Part shown: piece by piece, positions 50,654 to 59,792 of the stretch
Layout: each line of letters begins with the position of its first letter
How positions within the stretch are numbered: the stretch's first letter is position 1
NCBI RefSeq assembly: GCF_017068395.1
Contig: NZ_CP070619.1
Span: 1,860,001 to 1,924,000 of the forward strand
Direction of reading: 5' to 3'
Origin: Rhodococcus pseudokoreensis
Lineage (GTDB): Bacteria > Actinomycetota > Actinomycetes > Mycobacteriales > Mycobacteriaceae
DNA length: 64,000 bases
Program-made: the position numbers and the translations under genes
Notes under the pieces: model-generated
Database searches by the model: none
The model's input: only the letters and a program-made list of their open reading frames with translations
Told to the model about the DNA's origin: nothing

Positions 50654-52098
50654 GCGTCACCCGTCTGGGCTCCCAGACCCGCCAGCTGATCGACGCCGCC
50701 CGGCACGAACTGCGCAGCGACCCCGCCACCGTCGACGAACTCCGGCACTGCGGCGCCCGCCTCGAGGAGCCGCTCCGGGTCGCGCTCACCGGCACGCTGA
50801 AGGCCGGCAAGTCGACGCTGCTCAACGCCCTCGTCGGCGAGGAGATCGCACCCACCGACGCCACCGAGTGCACCCGGGTGGTCACCTGGTTCGAGCAGTC
50901 CGCTACGCCACGCATCGACCTCACCCACGACGCCGGACGCCGGACACGACTGCCCGTGCACCGGGACGAGGGCCGGCTCTCGCTGGACCTGGGCACGGTG
51001 ACCGCGGATCGGGTGGAGCGACTGCAGGTGGGGTGGCCGTCGGCGTTGCTCGGCGAGTTCACGCTCGTCGACACACCGGGAACGTCGTCGAATTCGCGGG
51101 ACGTGTCGGCGCGGACCCGGGCGCTGCTCCTCCCCGAGGACGGGCCGTGCGACGTCGACGCCGTCGTCTACCTGACCCGGGGCACCGACGGAGCGGACGT
51201 GCGGTTGCTCGACCAGCTGCAGACCCGGGTCGGTACGGCCGCCGGTCCGCTCGGCATCGTCGGGGTGCTGTCGCGGGCCGACGAGGTGAAGGGCGGCCGC
51301 GAACGCACCCTCGACGCGGCCCGGGCCGCCGCGGACGATGCGGGTCGCCGGGTGCAACGCAGCCTGCTGCCCGTGTCGGGTCTCCTCGCGCTGCGCGGCC
51401 GCACTCTGCGTCAGACCGAGTTCGACGACCTGGCGGTGCTCGCCACCGTTCCGGACAGCGTGCTCGAGTCCGCGCTGCGTTCGATCACCCGGTTCACGGC
51501 GGAGGACGCCGACCTCGTGCTGTCGGCCGGGCAGCGCCGCGACCTCCTCGAGAGTTTCGGCCTGTTCGGTATCCGGTTCGCGGTCATGCTGATCCGCTCG
51601 GGCGCGACCGACGCGCCGGCGCTGGCCCGGGAGTTGACGGCGCACAGCGGCCTCGAGGATCTGCGCCGCACGCTGCACCTGCAGTTCGGTCAGCGCAGCA
51701 CCGAACTGAAGGCGCACTCCGCGCTCCGCACGCTGAAGGCCGTGCTGGCCCGGACCCCGTCGTCGGCGAGCCGCAGCCTGAGCCGGGCGGCGGATCGCCT
51801 GCTCGCGGACACCCACGTGTTCCGGGAACTGCGGGTGCTGTCGGGCCTGCGCTCGACCGGTCTGCAACTGCGGGACTCGGACGTCGTCCTGCTCGAGCGG
51901 GTGCTCGGCGGTGAGGGCATGTCGCCGCACACCCGCCTCGGCTTGCCCGCCGACGCCGCCCCGGAGCAGATCTCACGCGTCGCGCTGACGGCCATGCGGT
52001 TCTGGCGGTCCCAGGCGGGACGCCCGACCATCGACACGGCGACGGTGCAGGCGTGTGCGTGTGCGGCGCGGTCCTGCGAGGCCCTGCTCGCCCGATGA
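50650..52098 (+). CDS. Dynamin-like GTPase, IniC paralogue
   Basis: A 482-residue paralogue of IniC at 22815. P-loop GTLKAGKST (about 48-56), G2 DATECTRVVTW, G3 DTPGTSS (141-144) and SRADEV are intact, so this is probably the catalytically competent half of the second pair. The helical C-terminal half aligns throughout (LFGIRFAVMLIRSG, HLQFGQRSTELKAHSAL). It overlaps the IniA paralogue by 4 nt. It converges with the S9 peptidase gene 10 nt away. Confidence 0.88.
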   Translation: MSVTRLGSQTRQLIDAARHELRSDPATVDELRHCGARLEEPLRVALTGTLKAGKSTLLNALVGEEIAPTDATECTRVVTWFEQSATPRIDLTHDAGRRTRLPVHRDEGRLSLDLGTVTADRVERLQVGWPSALLGEFTLVDTPGTSSNSRDVSARTRALLLPEDGPCDVDAVVYLTRGTDGADVRLLDQLQTRVGTAAGPLGIVGVLSRADEVKGGRERTLDAARAAADDAGRRVQRSLLPVSGLLALRGRTLRQTEFDDLAVLATVPDSVLESALRSITRFTAEDADLVLSAGQRRDLLESFGLFGIRFAVMLIRSGATDAPALARELTAHSGLEDLRRTLHLQFGQRSTELKAHSALRTLKAVLARTPSSASRSLSRAADRLLADTHVFRELRVLSGLRSTGLQLRDSDVVLLERVLGGEGMSPHTRLGLPADAAPEQISRVALTAMRFWRSQAGRPTIDTATVQACACAARSCEALLAR

Positions 52099-52107
52099 CG
52101 AGCCCGT

Positions 52108-54054
52108 CTACCCCTCGGGCTGCCACAGTTCGAGCCGTGGAATGTCCGGCGGCTCGAATCCCAGAACCTGCCCGTAGAAGGAGAGTTCGGCGTTACGGGA
52201 GCTGATCAGGGTGGCCAGCTTCCGGAATCCGTGCGACTCCCCCTCGTATTCGAGGTAGGCGTGCGGGATGCCCTTCTCCACGAGCGCATCCCGGAACCGT
52301 TCCGCCTGCGACGGCGGCACGATCGGATCGTCGAGCCCCTGCAGCAGCAGCACCGGGCAGTTCAGCCCGGCGACGTTGTTCAGCGGCGCCCGCTCGGCGT
52401 AGAGGTCGGCGGCCTCCGGCAGCGGGCCGATCAGACCGTCGATGTACCGGGACTCGAAGTCGTGTGTCTCCTTCACGAAACCGTCGAGTTCGGCGACACC
52501 GAAGTAGGAGGCACCGCAGGCGAACACGTCCGACGTCGTCAGTGCGGCGAGCACGGTCCAGCCGCCGGCGGATCCGCCTTCGATCGCCAGCCGGCGGGGG
52601 TCCGCCATCCCGGCCTCGGCCAGACCGGTCACGGCGGTCACCACGTCCTCGACGTCGACGACCCCCCACTGGCCCCGCAGCCGGTTGCGGTATTCGCGTC
52701 CGTACCCGGTGGATCCGCCGTAATTCACGTCGACGACACCGATGCCGCGGCTGGTGAAGAACGCGAACACGGGATTGAGCGACGGCGCGACCCGCGACGT
52801 CGGCCCCCCGTGCACGAACGCCACGTACGGCGGCAGTTCGCCGTCCTCGCCCCGGTACCGCGGGTGCCGCGGCGGGTAGGCGATCGCGTGGACTTCGCGT
52901 TCGGCGCCCTGGAACGTCAACTGCCGGGCTTCGGGGAGGTACGCCGCCTCGGGCAGTTCGGTGACGGACAGCCTGACGGTGCGGAGTTCACCGGTGTCGA
53001 GGTCGAGTTCGCGCAGGCCCGCCGGGGTCTGGGCGCCGCCGGTGAGCAGCAGGATCCGGTTGCCGTTGCGATCCCCGAGCCCGATGCTGGTGAGCCCGTC
53101 CAGCGGGATGTCCACCAGCGAACCGCCGGCCGGATCGAGCACGGCGAGGGTGTCGGTGCCGAATGTGCGCACGGTCAGCAGCGTGCCGTCGTCGCGGCGG
53201 GTGTGCCAGCGGCCGCCGAGCATCCACAGGGCACCGCCGAAGTCGGCGTCCATCGGGCACAACGCCACCGGCGCGGGGTCGTCGATGCCCACCCGGTACA
53301 GATTCCACCAGCCGCTGCGGTCGCTGATCGTGTACAGCTCGGTGGGCCCGACCCATTCCGGTTGCAGCACCGATTCCTCGGTACCGCCGAGCAGTGTCCG
53401 CACCTTCCCGTTGACGCGGCCGCCCTCGACGGGCACGACCCTGAGCTCGGTGCCGTCCCACGGCATCTGGGGGTGATCCCAGGCGATCCACGCGAGGTGC
53501 CTGCGGTCCGGGGACAGCCGCGGATTGGCCAGGAAATCCGAGCCGGCGACGACGGACCGCACCCGATGCGGGTCGTCCGCCGCCGACCCGTCCAGCGGAA
53601 CGACGCAGATGTCGCGGGAGACGCCGCCCTCGGTGTCGTGCGTTTCGCGGACCGCCCACACCTCGCCGTCGACCACCGACAGGTCGCCGTAGCGCAGCGA
53701 GCAGGGCTGCGGCGGCTCCGGTGTCAGCGGCACCGGGGTCCCGCCTTCCAGCAGGTACAGGCGCTGGTCGCTGAACTCGGCGAACACGAGGCGGCCGGCG
53801 TCGGTGACGGTCCAGCCGCCGCCGCCGTACTCGTGGACGCGGGTGCGGGCGTTCCACGGCGCGGGCAGAATGTCTTCCGGTTCGTCGTCGAGGCCGAGGC
53901 GCCGCACCGCGACCCGCCCGCCTTCGCTGGGTCGCAGTTCCGACCACCACACGTCGTCGCCCACGTACCGGCCACCCTCGACGGGGTGGCCGCTGGAGGC
54001 GAGGTCCGCCGCCGCGATCGGAGAGGGCCAGGAACCGTAGGGCGCAGAGGTCAT
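52108..54054 (-). CDS. S9-family peptidase (prolyl oligopeptidase type)
   Basis: A 648-residue cytoplasmic peptidase. An N-terminal beta-propeller (about residues 1-390) is followed by an alpha/beta-hydrolase domain. The triad is Ser in EGGSAGGW (about 495), Asp in GLDDPIVP (about 576) and His in GESHGF (about 608). The oxyanion motif FVHGGPTSR is present. It resembles acylaminoacyl- or dipeptidyl-peptidases of the S9C subgroup, which release dipeptides or acyl-amino acids. No signal peptide or membrane helix. It lies 24 nt upstream of nothing else on its strand except the carotenoid oxygenase gene (54079), possibly co-transcribed. Confidence 0.9.
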   Translation of the reverse strand: MTSAPYGSWPSPIAAADLASSGHPVEGGRYVGDDVWWSELRPSEGGRVAVRRLGLDDEPEDILPAPWNARTRVHEYGGGGWTVTDAGRLVFAEFSDQRLYLLEGGTPVPLTPEPPQPCSLRYGDLSVVDGEVWAVRETHDTEGGVSRDICVVPLDGSAADDPHRVRSVVAGSDFLANPRLSPDRRHLAWIAWDHPQMPWDGTELRVVPVEGGRVNGKVRTLLGGTEESVLQPEWVGPTELYTISDRSGWWNLYRVGIDDPAPVALCPMDADFGGALWMLGGRWHTRRDDGTLLTVRTFGTDTLAVLDPAGGSLVDIPLDGLTSIGLGDRNGNRILLLTGGAQTPAGLRELDLDTGELRTVRLSVTELPEAAYLPEARQLTFQGAEREVHAIAYPPRHPRYRGEDGELPPYVAFVHGGPTSRVAPSLNPVFAFFTSRGIGVVDVNYGGSTGYGREYRNRLRGQWGVVDVEDVVTAVTGLAEAGMADPRRLAIEGGSAGGWTVLAALTTSDVFACGASYFGVAELDGFVKETHDFESRYIDGLIGPLPEAADLYAERAPLNNVAGLNCPVLLLQGLDDPIVPPSQAERFRDALVEKGIPHAYLEYEGESHGFRKLATLISSRNAELSFYGQVLGFEPPDIPRLELWQPEG

Positions 54055-54078
54055 CCGCCGAGGATATTCCGCCGCCCG

Positions 54079-55479
54079 CTACTCCGCAGGCAGCCACGCG
54101 CCGTGAAGGCCCGCCGGAACCCGAATCGGCAGCCGCACCTTCCCGATCGGACCCGACCCGGGGTCGTCGGCGGGCAGCACGAAGAACCAGGACGTCAGGT
54201 CGCTGCGATCGGTGCCGATCATCCCCCAGTACTCGTGCTCGGCGCCGGGCATGAAGATCGGTTCGCCCACCGACACACTGCCCGGGTCCCAGTGCGTCTC
54301 GGTGCCGCGGGCGGTGTCGAAGAACCACAGCGATTCCTGCCGTCCCTGACTGCGGTCGAGTTTGCCGACCGTCGCCACGGTGCGGTGCCCTCGGGTCAGT
54401 TCCCGGTCGTCGACCCGTGGGAACTCGACGTCGCGGTCGCACACCACTTCTCGCGCCACCCGCCCACTGCCGGGGTCGACGACGGCGCGGACCAGTGAGC
54501 CCAGCGACGGCGCCGGAGCCTTCGCGAACCCACCGGGATAGGTCCACTCCACGTAGTCGACGCTCACCCTCCCGTCGGGCAGATCGAAGGCGTTCGCGAA
54601 GTGCCACACCCAGTACGCGTCGTGCGTCGTCCACCGCACCGGACCGCCGTCGCGGGGAATCAGCGCGATCCGCGTGCCGTCCTCCGGCCGCCAGTCCAGC
54701 ACGGACCCGCCGGTCAGCACCGCGGCGATGTCGAACACCAGCGGGCACAGCATCAGCACGATGTACCGCTCGGTGAGCGCCATGTCGTGAATCATCAGCG
54801 GCGTGTCCACGCCCTCGACCGCCGTCGGAGTCCGCGCCACCGAACCGTCCCGGTTCACCACCGACCACGTCAGATACGGGGGCTCCAACATGTAGTTGAA
54901 CAGGACCATCTGCCCGGTGACCGGGTCGATCTTGGGGTGCGCGGTGCTGCCCACGCTCATGGCGCCGTCGCAGTTGTCCCGCCCCAGCGTGCTCAGGTCG
55001 GCCGGGTCGAGGCGGAACGGCAGCGTGGTCTCGGCCATCGCGAGGAGTCGCCCGCCGTGCCGGACGATGTTGATGTCGGGCAGTTCCCGCGACGTTCCCG
55101 CCAGTTCGGGCCCCACCTCGTCCTCGGTCGGGGTGTAGAGGTCGGTGACCCCGGCCCAGATGACGTGTCCGGCCTTCTCTTCCGCCTTCACCATGGGGGT
55201 GCGGACGAATCGGTTGGTGTACCGGGCGGCGCCGTCGGCCAATTCGACCCGGTGGACCATGCCGTCGCCGTCGAGCGGATACACGTAGGTTCCGATCGGG
55301 TCGAACCGCGGATTGGGACCGTTGCGCAGATACGCGCCGTGCAGATCGGCGGGCAGTTCGCCGATCACCTCGAGATCCCGGACGTCAACCTCCTCCCGCT
55401 GCGGCTCGAACACTCCGACGAGGTGGCTGTGGTGCGCGATGTCGACGGGGCCGGGACGGCGGGTTACCGGTGCTGCCAT
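54079..55479 (-). CDS. Carotenoid cleavage oxygenase family protein
   Basis: A 466-residue non-haem iron oxygenase of the carotenoid oxygenase/lignostilbene dioxygenase family. The four iron-ligand histidines are in place: STAHPKID (about 181), MIHDMALTE (about 231), WVWHFANAF (about 293) and GLHGAWLP near the C-terminus (about 459). The N-terminal family motif YLRNGPNPRFDP is present. It would cleave a C=C bond of a carotenoid or stilbene using O2. Substrate cannot be set from sequence. The S9 peptidase gene follows in the same direction after 24 nt. Confidence 0.9.
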   Translation of the reverse strand: MAAPVTRRPGPVDIAHHSHLVGVFEPQREEVDVRDLEVIGELPADLHGAYLRNGPNPRFDPIGTYVYPLDGDGMVHRVELADGAARYTNRFVRTPMVKAEEKAGHVIWAGVTDLYTPTEDEVGPELAGTSRELPDINIVRHGGRLLAMAETTLPFRLDPADLSTLGRDNCDGAMSVGSTAHPKIDPVTGQMVLFNYMLEPPYLTWSVVNRDGSVARTPTAVEGVDTPLMIHDMALTERYIVLMLCPLVFDIAAVLTGGSVLDWRPEDGTRIALIPRDGGPVRWTTHDAYWVWHFANAFDLPDGRVSVDYVEWTYPGGFAKAPAPSLGSLVRAVVDPGSGRVAREVVCDRDVEFPRVDDRELTRGHRTVATVGKLDRSQGRQESLWFFDTARGTETHWDPGSVSVGEPIFMPGAEHEYWGMIGTDRSDLTSWFFVLPADDPGSGPIGKVRLPIRVPAGLHGAWLPAE

Positions 55480-55618
55480 GTGGGTCTATCCCTCCGGGCG
55501 CGGTGAACACGACCCCCTCTCGAGGGTACGACGGGCGCCTGCGCGGGCGGCGTGTTTCGACGACACGACGACGGTCCGATACCCACCAGTAGAAATCGGG
55601 TTGCCCGGGAGTGGGAGA

Positions 55619-56881
55619 ATGACCGTCGTGAGCAACCCAGACCACGGCCACCACCGCATGCCGCATCGCAAGCTGGAGCAGTCCACCAAGCTCCAGAACG
55701 TGCTCTACGAGATTCGTGGACCGGTACATGCCCACGCCGCCCGGCTGGAGGCGGAGGGACACCGGATCCTCAAGCTCAACATCGGCAACCCCGCGCCGTT
55801 CGGTTTCGACGCGCCCGACGTGATCATGCGCGACATGATCGCCGCGCTCCCGTACGCGCAGGGGTACTCCGAGTCCAAGGGCATCCTGTCGGCGCGCCGC
55901 GCGATCGTCACCCGCTACGAACTGGTCGCCGGGTTCCCCGAACTCGACGTCGACGACATCTACCTGGGCAACGGCGTGTCCGAGCTCATCACGATGACGA
56001 TGCAGGCACTCCTCGACAACGGCGACGAGGTGCTGATCCCGGCGCCGGACTACCCGCTGTGGACGGCGATGACGAGCCTCGCCGGCGGCACCCCGGTGCA
56101 CTACCTGTGCGACGAGGGCAACGACTGGAACCCCGACATCGCGGACATCGAGTCCAAGATCACCGACAAGACCAAGGCCCTGCTCGTCATCAACCCGAAC
56201 AATCCGACGGGTGCGGTGTACTCGATGGAGGTGCTGCAGCAGCTCGTCGACCTGGCGCGCAAGCATCAGCTGCTGCTTCTCGCGGACGAGATCTACGACA
56301 AGATCCTCTACGACGACGCCAAGCACATCTCGCTGGCGACGCTGGCCCCGGATCTGCTGTGCCTGACGTTCAACGGCCTGTCGAAGGCGTACCGCGTCGC
56401 GGGTTACCGGTCCGGCTGGGTGGCCATCACCGGCCCGAAGGAGCACGCCGCCGGCTTCCTCGAGGGACTCGATCTGCTGGCGTCGACGCGTCTGTGCCCG
56501 AACGTGCCCGGTCAGCACGCCATCCAGGTGGCGCTCGGCGGGCACCAGAGCATCGAGGACCTGATCCTGCCGGGCGGCCGGCTGCTCGAGCAGCGTGACG
56601 TCGCGTGGGAACGCCTCAACATGATCCCCGGCGTCTCGTGTGTGAAGCCGAAGGGCGCGCTGTACGCGTTCCCGCGTCTGGACCCGAACGTCTACGAGAT
56701 CTACGACGACGAGAAGCTGGTCCAGGACCTGCTGCTGCAGGAGAAGATCCTGATGGTGCAGGGCACCGGTTTCAACTGGCCGGACCACGACCACCTCCGG
56801 ATCGTGACGCTGCCGTGGGCGCGGGATCTCGCTGTCGCCATCGAGCGGTTCGGTAATTTCCTCACCAGCTACAAGCAGTAG
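55619..56881 (+). CDS. alaA: Alanine/aspartate aminotransferase (AlaA type, class I)
   Basis: A 420-residue PLP enzyme homologous to M. tuberculosis Rv0337c (annotated aspC; AlaA-like). The class I motifs are clear: NGVSELITMTMQ, PDYPLW, VINPNNPTGAVY, the PLP Lys in NGLSKAYRVAGYRSGW (about 256), and a C-terminal Arg in HLRIVTLPWA. It should interconvert pyruvate/glutamate and alanine/2-oxoglutarate. The ATG at 55619 has GGGAG upstream; a GTG at 55628 is an alternative. The association with etfD and ini genes matches the mycobacterial neighbourhood, although here they are about 10 kb apart. Confidence 0.9.
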   Translation: MTVVSNPDHGHHRMPHRKLEQSTKLQNVLYEIRGPVHAHAARLEAEGHRILKLNIGNPAPFGFDAPDVIMRDMIAALPYAQGYSESKGILSARRAIVTRYELVAGFPELDVDDIYLGNGVSELITMTMQALLDNGDEVLIPAPDYPLWTAMTSLAGGTPVHYLCDEGNDWNPDIADIESKITDKTKALLVINPNNPTGAVYSMEVLQQLVDLARKHQLLLLADEIYDKILYDDAKHISLATLAPDLLCLTFNGLSKAYRVAGYRSGWVAITGPKEHAAGFLEGLDLLASTRLCPNVPGQHAIQVALGGHQSIEDLILPGGRLLEQRDVAWERLNMIPGVSCVKPKGALYAFPRLDPNVYEIYDDEKLVQDLLLQEKILMVQGTGFNWPDHDHLRIVTLPWARDLAVAIERFGNFLTSYKQ

Positions 56882-56885
56882 GATC

Positions 56886-56924
56886 GAGACACAGCAAGCG
56901 ACACGCGCGTCGCTTGCGTGTCTC
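56886..56924 (+). terminator. Hairpin after alaA / before XRE gene
   Basis: GAGACAC-A-GCAAGCGAC pairs with GTCGCTTGC-GTGTCTC (one bulged base) around a 6-nt loop. It starts 5 nt after the aminotransferase stop and ends 13 nt before the next ATG, so it may be a terminator, an operator of the XRE gene, or both. Confidence 0.6.
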
Positions 56925-56937
56925 CTGGGGGAAAATA

Positions 56938-57657
56938 ATGGTCACCAGCACCCGCGCGCGTTTCGGACAATTCGTCCATCGGCGACGGCGTCTGCTGAAC
57001 CTCACACAGGACCAGGTCACGGCCGCCGGTGGCCCGTCCGACGCAGCTCAGACGCGCGCCGAGAACGGGACCGGCCCGGATCCGAGCATCGAGACGCTCC
57101 GCAAACTGGACGTCGCGCTGCGGTGGGCGCCGGGCAGCGCTGCCCGCACCCTCGACGGCGGTCACCCGACCCCACTCGAGGCGCTCGACGGGGACGAGCG
57201 GGCGCCGTCGTCACGTCCGCTGACGCTCGGACCGTCGGAGATTCCGCTGGATCTGGACACGATCATCGAGATCCTGGGGCCGCACACCCAGCTCACGAGG
57301 CTGAGCGTGGCACACCCCGAGGTCCCGGGGCTGGTCGAGGCGGCGGGTGAACTGAGCCGTGTGGTCTCGAAGATCACCGGCGCCTACGTGACACGGTTGC
57401 TGGAAGTCAACGGAGGCCCCGCCGGACCCCGCCAGCCGCTGGTGGAGTTCGCGTTCGGTCACCTGCTGGAGGAGCCGTCGACCGTTACCGACCCCCGCGA
57501 ACTCGAGGAGGCGCGGTATCGCCGCTTCCTCTACGGCCGGGGGGAGGATCTCGACGCGGCCACCCGGGAGCGTTTCTGGCGTCGATGGGAGGACGCGGTG
57601 AAACTCGTCGCCACCGACGATCCTGAACGCAGCGGAGACGCGGAGGTGACCGCATGA
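56938..57657 (+). CDS. XRE-family transcriptional regulator
   Basis: A 239-residue protein with an N-terminal helix-turn-helix of the Cro/XRE type (RFGQFVHRRRRLLNLTQDQV, then QTRAENGTGPDPSIETLRKL). The rest (about residues 65-239) is a helical region with no recognised domain, possibly for dimerisation or ligand binding. GGGGGAAAATA precedes the ATG. Its stop overlaps the EspR-like gene (ATGA), so the two regulators are made together. They converge on a membrane protein/ImmA-type protease pair, suggesting one functional cassette. Confidence 0.85.
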   Translation: MVTSTRARFGQFVHRRRRLLNLTQDQVTAAGGPSDAAQTRAENGTGPDPSIETLRKLDVALRWAPGSAARTLDGGHPTPLEALDGDERAPSSRPLTLGPSEIPLDLDTIIEILGPHTQLTRLSVAHPEVPGLVEAAGELSRVVSKITGAYVTRLLEVNGGPAGPRQPLVEFAFGHLLEEPSTVTDPRELEEARYRRFLYGRGEDLDAATRERFWRRWEDAVKLVATDDPERSGDAEVTA

Positions 57658-58094
57658 ACGGGGTGCCGTTGTCGGTGCGGGTCAACCGCCTGTTCTCCCT
57701 CGCCCACGATCTCGACGGTCCCGAACCGGACGAGGACACGGTCGCCGCGGGGGTGTCACGGATCCTCGGGCGCCCCGTCGCGCCGTCCGAGATCGAGTCG
57801 CTGCGCACGAACGATCACGAGCCTCCCGACCCCGACGTCCTGCGGGCGGTCGCGCAGCACTTCCACGCCCCCGAGCAGTACCTCGCGGCCGACGGCTACC
57901 ACGACTACGACACCCTGGTCCGGTTCAAGATCGCGGTCCGCGACGCCGGGGTGCAGCACCTGTCGATGCGATCCCTCGACGCGAACGCGGAGCCGACCAC
58001 CGCCGAGATGGAATCGCTGATCCCACTTCTGGAGAATCTACGGCGGAGCCACGGCCCGCTGCCGGTCGCGTCGCCGGACCGCCGTCAGACCTGA
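57654..58094 (+). CDS. EspR-like nucleoid/transcription regulator
   Basis: A 146-residue protein resembling mycobacterial EspR in layout: an N-terminal HTH (SVRVNRLFSLAHDL, then PVAPSEIESLRTN with PPDPDVLRAVAQHF) followed by a C-terminal helical dimerisation domain (VRDAGVQHLSMRSL, EMESLIPLLENLRRSHG). EspR is about 132 residues. The HTH has an unusual polar linker as in EspR. It overlaps the XRE gene by 4 nt and the convergent membrane-protein gene by 10 nt at its 3' end. Target genes unknown. Confidence 0.75.
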   Translation: MNGVPLSVRVNRLFSLAHDLDGPEPDEDTVAAGVSRILGRPVAPSEIESLRTNDHEPPDPDVLRAVAQHFHAPEQYLAADGYHDYDTLVRFKIAVRDAGVQHLSMRSLDANAEPTTAEMESLIPLLENLRRSHGPLPVASPDRRQT

Positions 58095-59266
58095 GCGGGG
58101 ACGCGCGCCGACGGGTCCTCGGGCCCGCCGAACTGCGGGAGGCGCCGCGCCCACAGCGCGGCCGCCATCTGCTCGCCGTCCTTCCAGTGGTCGGCGAGCC
58201 GCGCCAGTTCCCACGGTTCGCCGCCGACGTCGGTCGCGAACCGGTGCGTCGTCCCGCCGGTGCCGTGCGCCCGGTGGCCGGCGCTGCGGGCCAGGCAGGC
58301 GAGGTGCAGTCGCGCCGCCGTGACCACGGGCGGTGCGATGCCGGTGTGGTCGCCGAGTTCGAACACGACGTGCCGGTCGAGGATCATGATCGCGTCGCGG
58401 ATCTCGACGCTCATCCGGTCCAGGCGGCCGCGGACGGACAGCGCCCGGCGGTCGGCCGGACGCAGTTCCAGGACCACTTCCGGGACCGCGCCCGTCAGGG
58501 TCCGCCACATCGGCTGCAGCCGGCGAATGACCCGCCGCGACCGCCACCGGTGACCGACCGCCCGGATCACCGGTCCCGCCGAGATGATGGCGCCCGCCGA
58601 CACGACGAGCACGCGGATGAACGCCCCCGAGTCGCTGTGCGATTCGGTCAGGGCGTTGTCTTCGCTGACGGCGTTGACCACCCCGGTCGTCATGACGACA
58701 CCCATGTCGAACACCTCGAACAGCGACAGCGCGATGACGGCGAGAAACACCCGGCGCTCGCGTCCCGGTGTCGCGCTGCGCACAGCTTTCAGTGAGATCC
58801 ACAGGTTGAGCACGGCGACGGCGAGGATCGGGACGGCGTACGTGATGCAGTAGGCCGCGAAGAGCCAGCCGCCCTCGTCCGCGATGGCGACGCCCCGCGA
58901 CCGCGCCGGGGCACTCAGGGCGATGAGGGTCGCCCCCGCGACGAGGCACACCGACAGCGACACGACGTGGATGTATGGCAGACGCGCCGGGCCGAGCGCC
59001 CACGCGGAGAAGAGACTGATCAGCGACGCCGCGGTGAGGATGATGCAGACGTTGCTGAGGGTGTTCGCGAAGCCGTGCCCGAACCAGAGGTCGAGCCAGT
59101 GCTGCGCCGGCGACCGCTGGAGGACCAGGGAGAGCGAGGCGAAGACGAGGGCGGCGTTCATCCGGCGTTCGGCGACGGTCGACCGGACCAGGGCCACGCG
59201 CAGGAGCGTGGTCCCCCAGACGACGGCGAGCAGCGGCCAGCTCACGTAGGTGGGCGGTTCGTACAC
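58085..59266 (-). CDS. Multi-pass membrane protein, MAB_1171c-like
   Basis: A 393-residue protein whose N-terminal half has about seven transmembrane segments (from VSWPLLAVVWGTTLL to about residue 240). The C-terminal half is cytoplasmic and helical (RRLQPMWRTLTGAVPEV, VRGRLDRMSVEIRDAIMIL). The layout and the WxxL-type motif LQPMWRxLT match actinobacterial MAB_1171c-like proteins, which are often beside XRE and ImmA genes. Function is unestablished. The GTG at 59266 lies 4 nt after the metalloprotease stop, so they form an operon. Confidence 0.78.
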   Translation of the reverse strand: MYEPPTYVSWPLLAVVWGTTLLRVALVRSTVAERRMNAALVFASLSLVLQRSPAQHWLDLWFGHGFANTLSNVCIILTAASLISLFSAWALGPARLPYIHVVSLSVCLVAGATLIALSAPARSRGVAIADEGGWLFAAYCITYAVPILAVAVLNLWISLKAVRSATPGRERRVFLAVIALSLFEVFDMGVVMTTGVVNAVSEDNALTESHSDSGAFIRVLVVSAGAIISAGPVIRAVGHRWRSRRVIRRLQPMWRTLTGAVPEVVLELRPADRRALSVRGRLDRMSVEIRDAIMILDRHVVFELGDHTGIAPPVVTAARLHLACLARSAGHRAHGTGGTTHRFATDVGGEPWELARLADHWKDGEQMAAALWARRLPQFGGPEDPSARVPAQV

Positions 59267-59270
59267 GGCG

Positions 59271-59792
59271 TCAGAACGTTCCGAGCATCCGCGACGCCCG
59301 GGCGTCACCGGCAGTGACGCCGCTCGTCGTCACGCGGCGACCGGCCATGATCAGGGTGGCGAGCAGTTCCGCCTCGTATTCCTGATCGTTCGAATAGTTG
59401 GATCGGCCGAGCATCTTGACCACACCTGTCGTGTCGACCGACGGCGCGGCCGCCGACAGCACCGTCGAGTCGACGGACGTGTCTCCGACGGCGTCGCGGT
59501 CGTGGCCGAGTTCCATGTGCGCCAGTTCGTGGCAGATGATGTGGGTGGCGTGGACGTCCGACATCCCTGTCGCGTAGAGGATCACGTCGTCGTCGGCCCG
59601 TGCGAGCCAGAGTCCGGAATGTCCGCCCTGGACCAGGGCGTGCGAGACGGGGACCAGGTGGATCGGGCGGCCCCGGCGGGCTGCGACGCTGCCGATCAGC
59701 TGATCCCTGTTCCAGGGCACGGGAATACCCATCTCCGCCACGATCCGGCGAAGATGGTTGCTGGGTCGTCGCGACGGCCGCGAGATTCGCAC
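59271..59792 (-). CDS. ImmA/IrrE-type metalloprotease
   Basis: A 173-residue zinc-protease-like protein. The motif HIICHELAHMELGH (HELAH at about 88-92) supplies two His ligands and the catalytic Glu; a later EYEAELLATLIM helix (Glu about 143) supplies the third ligand. ImmA/IrrE proteases cleave XRE repressors to switch on genes, and an XRE gene lies nearby. The GTG at 59792 is chosen because GGAGGT sits 7 nt upstream; a GTG at 59843 would add 17 residues. TAGGAT upstream of it is a possible -10. No membrane segment. Confidence 0.88.
   Translation of the reverse strand: MRISRPSRRPSNHLRRIVAEMGIPVPWNRDQLIGSVAARRGRPIHLVPVSHALVQGGHSGLWLARADDDVILYATGMSDVHATHIICHELAHMELGHDRDAVGDTSVDSTVLSAAAPSVDTTGVVKMLGRSNYSNDQEYEAELLATLIMAGRRVTTSGVTAGDARASRMLGTF

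Noticed and set aside
22815..52098. The two ini clusters as a mobile or recently transferred element
   Set aside because: No integrase, transposase, tRNA or flanking repeats; GC and codon use match neighbours, and the gene set fits the conserved mycolic-acid neighbourhood.
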